Positions 46,001 to 52,212 of a stretch of DNA of 64,000 nucleotides are shown in pieces. The position numbers were made by a program, and so were the translations under genes. The notes beneath the pieces are model-generated. The model ran no database searches and had not been told where the DNA came from. It saw only the letters and a program-made list of their open reading frames with translations. Source of the stretch: Flavobacteriales bacterium (GTDB lineage: Bacteria > Bacteroidota > Bacteroidia > Flavobacteriales_F > PHOS-HE28); NCBI GenBank assembly GCA_016713875.1, contig JADJOI010000003.1, positions 2,790,001 through 2,854,000 on the forward strand. Direction: 5' to 3'. Numbering within the stretch: position 1 is the stretch's first letter; each line of letters opens with the position of its first letter.

Positions 46001-48691
46001 ATGCGGCCGGACGAACGCAAGGATGTGCTGGAACAGGCCCGGCTGCACGTGCGGCGCCACTTCAGCAAGCACATCGGCGCGCGCTTCACCTTCCACGACC
46101 TCGACCACACGCTGGCGGTGACGCGCACGGCGTTGGAGATCGGGCGGGCGCACCGCCTGCCCGAAGCGGACCTGTGGACCCTGGAGCTGGCGGCGCTGTT
46201 CCACGACGCGGGCTATGCGCAGGCCTATGCGGGCCACGAGCGCGTAAGCGCACGGCTGGCGGCGGCCTTCCTGAAGGAACAGGGCGTGCCGGCCGCTCAG
46301 GTGCGCCGGGTGGTGGCGTTGATCGCGGCCACCCGCGTGGGCGCCCGGCCGCGCAGCCTCCTGCAGCGCATCCTGCGCGATGCCGACAGCGCCAAGGCTG
46401 GGCAGGTGGACTTCGAGGAGCACAGCGAGCGGTTGAAGCAGGAGCTGCAGGCGGTGACCGCACGGTCCGTGAAGCGCGGCGAATGGGAACGTGAGAATCT
46501 GGCCTACCTGGAAGGTCACCGCTTCCACACGCCCTATGCCGAGCGGCGCTTCGGAGCGCAAAAGCGCATGAACCTCGGCCTGGCGCGCCAGCGCGTGCAC
46601 CAGGGCCGGCTGCCCGCACCGCGGGTGCTGCACGATCCGTACTTCGACCGGGACCTCAGCTGGCTGGCCTTCAACGACCGGGTGCTGCAGGAGGCCAGCG
46701 ACCCACGTGTGCCGTTGTTGGAGCGCATCAAGTTCCTGGCGATCTACAGCAGCAACCTGGACGAGTTCTACCGCGTGCGGGTGGCCTCGCTGCGATCGCT
46801 GGCCAAGCTGGGCCGGCGCGACCGCACGGCGCTGGGCGTGGCCACCGAAGCACTGATCGCCCGCATCAACCGAACGGCCCTTCGCCAGCAGAAACAGTTC
46901 GGCCGCCTCTACCGGCGCACCCTGCTGCCCGCCCTGGGGAGGCACGGCATCCGGCTGCTGCAGGAGGACCGGCTGGACAAGCGCCAGCAGGCCTTCGCCC
47001 GCGCGTTCTTCAGCACCCGCGTGACACCGCTGCTGCACACCGCCGAGGTGCGCGACGGCAACGCGCTCTTCATCGAGGACCGCAAGCTGTACCTGGTGTG
47101 CCGGCTACGGCCCGTGGGCAAGGGCAAACGCCGCGAACGGCTCGTGCTGGTGAACGTGCCCAGCGATGCGGTGGGCCGCTTCATCACGCTCCCGGCCGCG
47201 CGTGGACGCACCGCCCTGATCTTCTTGGACGATGTGATGCGCCTGGGCCTGCGCGACCATTTCGCCGGTCATGAGCTGGTGGACAGCTACGCCATCAAGC
47301 TGAGCCGCGACGCGGAGCTCTACCTGGAGGAGGAGTTCGGCGAACGTGTGGTGGACAAGGTGTGGCGCAGCCTGCGCAAACGGTCCACCGGCGTGCCCAG
47401 CCGCTTTCTGTACGACGAGCGCATGCCACCGGCGCTGCGCAAGGCGATGCGCTCGCTGCTGGGCTTGAAGGGACCCGACCTGGTGGCCGGCGGGCGCTAC
47501 CACAACTTCAGCGACCTCATGGGCCTGCCCGTGGAGGGCCATGCGGCGCTGCGCGATCCGCAGCGTGCGCCCCTCCCCCGCCCCGGGGCCGCTGCCCGTC
47601 GACGGCTCTTCGACCGCATCGCGCAACGCGACCTGCTGCTGCACTTCCCCTACCACGACTTCGGGGTGGTGGTGGACTGGCTGCGGCAGGCCGCCCGCGA
47701 CCGGCAGGTGCGCAGCATCGCCCTCACGCTCTACCGCGTGGCCGAACGATCCCAGGTGTGCGAGGCGCTCATCGAGGCGCTGCGCGCGGGCAAGCAGGTC
47801 ACCGTGTTCGTGGAGGTGCAGGCGCGCTTCGACGAACGCACCAACCTGCACTGGGGCGAACAGCTGGAGGCCGCCGGCGCGCGCGTGCTCTACAGCTACG
47901 AGGGGCTGAAGGTGCACGGCAAGCTGGGCCTCATCGAACGGCGCGAAGGCCGCGTGCTGAAGCGCTACGCCTACCTGGGCACCGGCAACTTCCACGAGCG
48001 CACCGCGCGGCTCTACGCGGATTGTGCGCTGTTGACGGCCGACACCGAGCTGTGCCGCGAGGTGAGCGAAGTGTTCCGGCACCTGGAGGACCGGCGTCAT
48101 GTGCCCCAGCTGCGGCAGCTCCTGATGGCGCCCGCCGGGCTGCGCAGCGGCCTGGAGGCCCTCATCGACCGCGAGATCGAACAGGCGCGTTCGGGCAAGC
48201 CCTCCGGCATCCTGTTGAAGCTGAACAGCCTGGAGGACCGGGCGATGATCGGCAAGCTGTACGACGCCTCCCGCGCCGGGGTGCCCGTCCGCCTCATCGT
48301 GCGCGGCATCTGCTGCCTGGTGCCGGGCGTGGCAGGCACCAGCGACCGCATCGCGGCCATCAGCATCGTGGACCGCTACCTGGAGCATGCACGGGCCTAT
48401 GTGTTCCACGCCCAGGGCCGACACGTGCTGTACCTGGCCAGCGCCGACCTGATGGAGCGCAACCTGGACCGCCGCGTGGAGGTGGCCTTCCCCCTGCGCG
48501 ACCCCGAAGCGAAGGCCGAGGTGCTGCGCATGCTGGACCTGCAATGGGCGGACAGCATGAAGGCGCGCGTGATCGACGCGCAGCAGGAGAACCGGTACCG
48601 CAAGCCCCCGCGCGGGACCAAGGCCGTGCGGGCGCAGGAGGACTTCCGCGCTTGGCTGGCCACCGCCGATCGGCCCCGGGGTGCTCGGTAG
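46001..48691 (+). CDS. ppk1: HD-domain / polyphosphate kinase 1 fusion
   Basis: 896 residues. Residues 1-~200 form an HD-superfamily phosphohydrolase domain: HDLDH (32-36), LFHD (HD at 68-69), His79, and RDAD (126-129). From about residue 210 it is a full-length PPK1 (~690 residues): YFDRDLSWLAFNDRVL, FLAIYSSNLDEFYRVRV, ALTLYRVAERSQVCEALIEALRAGKQVTVFVEVQARFDERTN, the phospho-acceptor His in KVHGKLGLI, and LGTGNFHERTARLYAD. PPK1 makes polyphosphate from ATP reversibly. The HD part may hydrolyse a nucleotide or second messenger and so tune the kinase. The junction shows no stop or frameshift, so it is a true fusion. Confidence 0.92.
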   Translation: MRPDERKDVLEQARLHVRRHFSKHIGARFTFHDLDHTLAVTRTALEIGRAHRLPEADLWTLELAALFHDAGYAQAYAGHERVSARLAAAFLKEQGVPAAQVRRVVALIAATRVGARPRSLLQRILRDADSAKAGQVDFEEHSERLKQELQAVTARSVKRGEWERENLAYLEGHRFHTPYAERRFGAQKRMNLGLARQRVHQGRLPAPRVLHDPYFDRDLSWLAFNDRVLQEASDPRVPLLERIKFLAIYSSNLDEFYRVRVASLRSLAKLGRRDRTALGVATEALIARINRTALRQQKQFGRLYRRTLLPALGRHGIRLLQEDRLDKRQQAFARAFFSTRVTPLLHTAEVRDGNALFIEDRKLYLVCRLRPVGKGKRRERLVLVNVPSDAVGRFITLPAARGRTALIFLDDVMRLGLRDHFAGHELVDSYAIKLSRDAELYLEEEFGERVVDKVWRSLRKRSTGVPSRFLYDERMPPALRKAMRSLLGLKGPDLVAGGRYHNFSDLMGLPVEGHAALRDPQRAPLPRPGAAARRRLFDRIAQRDLLLHFPYHDFGVVVDWLRQAARDRQVRSIALTLYRVAERSQVCEALIEALRAGKQVTVFVEVQARFDERTNLHWGEQLEAAGARVLYSYEGLKVHGKLGLIERREGRVLKRYAYLGTGNFHERTARLYADCALLTADTELCREVSEVFRHLEDRRHVPQLRQLLMAPAGLRSGLEALIDREIEQARSGKPSGILLKLNSLEDRAMIGKLYDASRAGVPVRLIVRGICCLVPGVAGTSDRIAAISIVDRYLEHARAYVFHAQGRHVLYLASADLMERNLDRRVEVAFPLRDPEAKAEVLRMLDLQWADSMKARVIDAQQENRYRKPPRGTKAVRAQEDFRAWLATADRPRGAR

Positions 48692-48695
48692 GTGC

Positions 48696-49520
48696 CTACA
48701 CCGGCAATTGCGACGGCACGATCACCGCGGGGGTGCGGAGGCGGCGGAGCACCTGTTCGGCCCGGCTGCCCCACACGGCATCGCCCAGGCTGTCGTGCCC
48801 TTCGGTGGCCATGGCCACCAGGTCCACGGCGAGGCGGTCGGTGGCGGCCACGATGGCATCCACCACATCGCCGTCGGCGTGCTGGTGGACGAAGGTGGCC
48901 CGGCCGTTGAGGCGGTCGTGGAGGTCGGCCGGTAGGGTGGCCTCGCCCACCGTCAGGGTGTGCACCTCCACCCGGCCCACGCCGCAGCGCTGCAGCAGGT
49001 CGTGCAGGGCGATGCCGGCGGTGCGGGCCAGGGCCGGCGGTCCCACGGGCAACAGCACGCGGTGCAGGGCCACGCGCCCCTTGTCGGGCAGCACGAAGCC
49101 GGGCACCCCTGCGGGCAGCACCAAGGCGGGCACGCGGGACTTGCGCATCAGCCCCTCGGCCACGGAGGCCTTCAGCAGACGTTCGGTGCCGGTGCGCTGG
49201 CCGGTGCCCAGCACGAGCCACTGGGCGGGATGCCGGATGAGGTGGTCCAGGCAGGCGGCCACTGGATCGCCCTCGGCACTGATCACCTTGCGCACCGCGA
49301 GGCGCAGGGCGCTGAGGCCCTCCTCGTCCTCGGGGTGCCGCAGCAGGCCCCACTCCACCAACGCCTGGCGCACGCCGGGCAGGTCGCTGCGGTGGGCCTC
49401 ACCGTCGGTGACGTGCAGGATGGTGAGCTTGCCGGGGGCCGCCACGGCCAGGCGCAACGCGTGCCGGAAGGCGGTGGCCCCGGCCTCGGTCAGGTCCGTG
49501 GGGTGGAAGATGTGCGTCAT
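48696..49520 (-). CDS. Universal stress protein family (two UspA-like domains)
   Basis: 274 residues from the ATG at 49520; the frame stays open upstream through the tRNA-like repeat array, which is not coding. It opens with THIFHPTDLTEAGATAFRHALRLA and contains two Usp folds: 1 to ~140 ending VPALVLP, and 140-274 ending RTPAVIVP. The ATP-binding glycine pattern in the second half is GS----VLR-LRTPAVIV. Tandem UspA proteins are stress-induced. Transcription reading through the tRNA-like array upstream would enter this gene. Convergent with ppk1 (4 nt apart). Confidence 0.85.
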   Translation of the reverse strand: MTHIFHPTDLTEAGATAFRHALRLAVAAPGKLTILHVTDGEAHRSDLPGVRQALVEWGLLRHPEDEEGLSALRLAVRKVISAEGDPVAACLDHLIRHPAQWLVLGTGQRTGTERLLKASVAEGLMRKSRVPALVLPAGVPGFVLPDKGRVALHRVLLPVGPPALARTAGIALHDLLQRCGVGRVEVHTLTVGEATLPADLHDRLNGRATFVHQHADGDVVDAIVAATDRLAVDLVAMATEGHDSLGDAVWGSRAEQVLRRLRTPAVIVPSQLPV

Positions 49521-49626
49521 CGGCGGAGGGCTCTGCAAGATGGGACGCAGAAGCGGATGGAACGTTGCCGATGGACAGGATGAGCCGTTCCCGAACGGAA
49601 AAGGCGGCCCATGGGACCGCCTTGTG

Positions 49627-49702
49627 TGGAGAATACCGGAGCCGGACCGGTGACCTTCCCGCACGCCGTGCGGGACGCTCTGACCACGGAGCAGTGATCC
49701 CC
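49627..49702 (-). pseudogene. tRNA-Ala-like unit 1 (most distal)
   Basis: Anticodon loop ACGGCGT, T-loop TCCGGCT, discriminator A. The preceding hairpin loop reads CCCATGGG, unique to this unit. Confidence 0.8.
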
Positions 49703-49753
49703 AGAAGGCCAAGGTCCGCGAACGGAAAAGGCGGCCCTTGGGACCGCCTTGTG

Positions 49754-49829
49754 TGGAGAATACCGGAGCCGGACCGGTGACCTTCCCGCACGCCGTGCGG
49801 GACGCTCTGACCACGGAGCAGTGATCCCC
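49754..49829 (-). pseudogene. tRNA-Ala-like unit 2
   Basis: Anticodon loop ACGGCGT, T-loop TCCGGCT; hairpin loop type CCCTTGGG. Confidence 0.8.
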
Positions 49830-49880
49830 AGAAGGCCAAGGTCCGCGAACGGAAAAGGCGGCCCGAGGGACCGCCTTGTG

Positions 49881-49956
49881 TGGAGAATACCGGAGCCGGA
49901 CCGGTGACCTTCCCGCACGCCATGCGGGACGCTCTGACCACGGAGCAGTGATCCCC
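49881..49956 (-). pseudogene. tRNA-Ala-like unit 3
   Basis: Anticodon loop ATGGCGT, T-loop TCCGGCT; hairpin loop type CCCGAGGG. Confidence 0.8.
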
Positions 49957-50007
49957 AGAAGGCCAAGGCCCGTGAACGGAAAAGGCGGCCCGAGGGACCG
50001 CCTTGTG

Positions 50008-50083
50008 CGGAGAATACCGGAGTCGGACCGGTGACCTTCCCGCACGCCATGCGGGACGCTCTGACCACGGAGCAGTGATCCCC
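50008..50083 (-). pseudogene. tRNA-Ala-like unit 4
   Basis: T-loop TCCGACT, keeping A58 as in the real tRNA. The discriminator base is G instead of A, the only unit so changed. Anticodon loop ATGGCGT. Confidence 0.8.
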
Positions 50084-50134
50084 AGAAGGCCAAGGTCCGC
50101 GAACGGAAAAGGCGGCCCTTGGGACCGCCTTGTG

Positions 50135-50210
50135 TGGAGAATACCGGAGCCGGACCGGTGACCTTCCCGCACGCCGTGCGGGACGCTCTGACCACGGAGC
50201 AGTGATCCCC
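50135..50210 (-). pseudogene. tRNA-Ala-like unit 5
   Basis: Anticodon loop ACGGCGT, T-loop TCCGGCT; hairpin loop type CCCTTGGG. Confidence 0.8.
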
Positions 50211-50261
50211 AGAAGGCCAAGGCCCGTGAACGGAAAAGGCGGCCCTTGGGACCGCCTTGTG

Positions 50262-50337
50262 TGGAGAATACCGGAGCCGGACCGGTGACCTTCCCGCACG
50301 CCATGCGGGACGCTCTGACCACGGAGCAGTGATCCCC
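50262..50337 (-). pseudogene. tRNA-Ala-like unit 6
   Basis: Anticodon loop ATGGCGT, T-loop TCCGGCT; hairpin loop type CCCTTGGG. Confidence 0.8.
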
Positions 50338-50388
50338 AGAAGGCCAAGGTCCGCGAACGGAAAAGGCGGCCCTTGGGACCGCCTTGTG

Positions 50389-50464
50389 TGGAGAATACCG
50401 GAGCCGGACCGGTGACCTTCCCGCACGCCATGCGGGACGCTCTGACCACGGAGCAGTGATCCCC
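50389..50464 (-). pseudogene. tRNA-Ala-like unit 7
   Basis: Anticodon loop ATGGCGT, T-loop TCCGGCT. The interval to unit 8 contains a 31-nt partial duplication of the hairpin region (about 50484-50515). Confidence 0.8.
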
Positions 50465-50546
50465 AGAAGGCCAAGGCCCGCGAACGGAAAAGGCGGCCCT
50501 TGGGACCCCCGCGAACGGAAAAGGCGGCCCGAGGGACCGCCTTGTG

Positions 50547-50622
50547 TGGAGAATACCGGAGCCGGACCGGTGACCTTCCCGCACGCCATGCGGGACGCTC
50601 TGACCACGGAGCAGTGATCCCC
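50547..50622 (-). pseudogene. tRNA-Ala-like unit 8
   Basis: Anticodon loop ATGGCGT, T-loop TCCGGCT; hairpin loop type CCCGAGGG next to the 31-nt duplication. Confidence 0.8.
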
Positions 50623-50673
50623 AGAAGGCCAAGGCCCGCGAACGGAAAAGGCGGCCCGAGGGACCGCCTTGTG

Positions 50674-50749
50674 TGGAGAATACCGGAGCCGGACCGGTGA
50701 CCTTCCCGCACGCCATGCGGGACGCTCTGACCACGGAGCAGTGATCCCC
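50674..50749 (-). pseudogene. tRNA-Ala-like unit 9
   Basis: Anticodon loop ATGGCGT, T-loop TCCGGCT; hairpin loop type CCCGAGGG. Confidence 0.8.
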
Positions 50750-50800
50750 AGAAGGCCAAGGTCCGCGAACGGAAAAGGCGGCCCGAGGGACCGCCTTGTG

Positions 50801-50876
50801 TGGAGAATACCGGAGTCGGACCGGTGACCTTCCCGCACGCCATGCGGGACGCTCTGACCACGGAGCAGTGATCCCC
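50801..50876 (-). pseudogene. tRNA-Ala-like unit 10 (next to the real tRNA)
   Basis: T-loop TCCGACT, one base from the canonical TTCGACT. Anticodon loop ATGGCGT. With unit 4 it is the closest to the parental tRNA. Confidence 0.8.
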
Positions 50877-50899
50877 AGAAGGCCAAGGCCCGCGAACGG

Positions 50900-50924
50900 A
50901 AAAGGCGGCCCGAGGGACCGCCTT
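50900..50924 (-). terminator. Intrinsic-terminator-like hairpin after tRNA-Ala
   Basis: On the minus strand AAGGCGGTCC and GGGCCGCCTT can pair around a short loop and are followed by TTTTCC. It lies 3 nt after the mature tRNA end. The same hairpin follows every tRNA-like unit. Confidence 0.7.
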
Positions 50925-50926
50925 GT

Positions 50927-51001
<75 letters not shown>

Positions 51002-51010
51002 AAAATGACA

Positions 51011-51028
51011 CCCGTTCCTGCGAACGGG
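51011..51028 (-). other. Leader hairpin between promoter and tRNA-Ala
   Basis: CCCGTTC-CTGC-GAACGGG is a perfect 7-bp stem with a 4-nt loop, 9 nt upstream of the tRNA 5' end and just after the -7 element. It would sit in the 5' leader removed by RNase P. Confidence 0.55.
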
Positions 51029-51031
51029 ACG

Positions 51032-51039
51032 CAAATGTA
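51032..51039 (-). promoter_or_regulatory. -7 promoter element TACATTTG for tRNA-Ala and the array
   Basis: TACATTTG on the minus strand, about 30 nt upstream of the tRNA 5' end. No comparable element is seen inside the repeat units, so this is the likely promoter for the whole array. Confidence 0.65.
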
Positions 51040-51073
51040 ACACACGCGGTCGGACCTCAGCACACCTTTGCGC

Positions 51074-51958
51074 ATGCCCCTTTCCGGCTCCCTGATCGAG
51101 CGGCTGTGCGAGCGGCTGAGCCGCCAGGTGGGGGAATACGTGGACATCGAGCACAGCGAGCCGGTGGGCGGCGGCAGCATCTGCGCGGCCTACCGGCTGC
51201 ACAGCACCGCCGGGCGATGGTTCGTGAAGGTGCTCGACGCCGAAAAGCACCCCGACCTGTTCGCCGGCGAGGCGGACGGGCTGCAGCGGCTGGCAAGGGC
51301 CGGCGCCCTGCGCGTGCCGAAGGTGGTGGGCCTCGGCGAGGACCATGACGAGGCCTACCTGCTGCTGGAGCACATCGACACGGGGCCGCGCCGTGCGGCG
51401 TTCTGGGAGGCGCTGGGCCGCGGGCTGGCCGCGCTGCACGGCCACAGCGCGCCCCGCTTCGGCCTGGAGCGCGACAACCACATCGGCCTGCTGCCCCAAG
51501 TGAACACGCGCGAAGCGGACTGGCCCGGCTTCCTGGTGCGCCACCGGCTGGAGCCGCTGGTGCGGCAGGCGCGCGACCGCCGTCGGCTGGACCCGGCCAC
51601 CGTGCAGCGCTTCGACCGGCTGTACCCGCGCCTGGAGGGGCTCTTCCCCGCCGAGCCGCCTGCCCTGCTGCACGGCGACCTGTGGAACGGCAACGTGCTG
51701 TGCGCGTCCGATGGCGCGCAGGTGCTGATCGACCCGGCCGTGCACTACGGGCACCGCGAGATGGACCTGGCCATGGCGCGGCTCTTCGGCGGCTTCGAGG
51801 AGGCCTTCTTCGCCGCCTACCAGGCGGAATATCCGCTGGAGCCCGGCTGGGAGGAGCGTGTTCCGCTCTGCCAGCTCTACCCGCTGCTGGTGCACGTCCT
51901 GCTCTTCGACGGTGGCTATGCGGCGCAGGTGCAGACGGCGCTGCGGCGGTTCACGTGA
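51074..51958 (+). CDS. Fructosamine kinase family protein
   Basis: 294 residues from the ATG at 51074 (the frame is open 6 nt further upstream). Features of the FN3K/aminoglycoside-phosphotransferase-like fold: ICAAYRLHSTAGRWFVKV (ATP-binding Lys), LLLEHIDTG, the catalytic loop LLHGDLWNGNV, and the metal-binding LIDPAVHYGHREMDLAMARLFGG. Bacterial members phosphorylate ketosamines or related sugar adducts (protein deglycation). CACCTTTG, a near match to the -7 element, ends 3 nt before the ATG. Confidence 0.93.
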   Translation: MPLSGSLIERLCERLSRQVGEYVDIEHSEPVGGGSICAAYRLHSTAGRWFVKVLDAEKHPDLFAGEADGLQRLARAGALRVPKVVGLGEDHDEAYLLLEHIDTGPRRAAFWEALGRGLAALHGHSAPRFGLERDNHIGLLPQVNTREADWPGFLVRHRLEPLVRQARDRRRLDPATVQRFDRLYPRLEGLFPAEPPALLHGDLWNGNVLCASDGAQVLIDPAVHYGHREMDLAMARLFGGFEEAFFAAYQAEYPLEPGWEERVPLCQLYPLLVHVLLFDGGYAAQVQTALRRFT

Positions 51959-52212
51959 GGGGCCGGACACGCCCTGCGGCATCGGGTGTTCGACAGGAGA
52001 CACTATCGTACCAGCTGTTCTTGTCCGCCTCGGGTAGACTGCTACGCATCCCTCTGGGCTGCTCACAGTGACAGTGCTGGCGGTGCGGGGCGCGCTGCGG
52101 ATCCTGTGCACCGTCGCGCCCCCCGGCCCCCTGATCATGCGTCCGGTCCATCCGATCGGCTAACTTGGACGATCGGAGATCGCTGCTCGTCGACAACGAA
52201 CGATCATTCATC

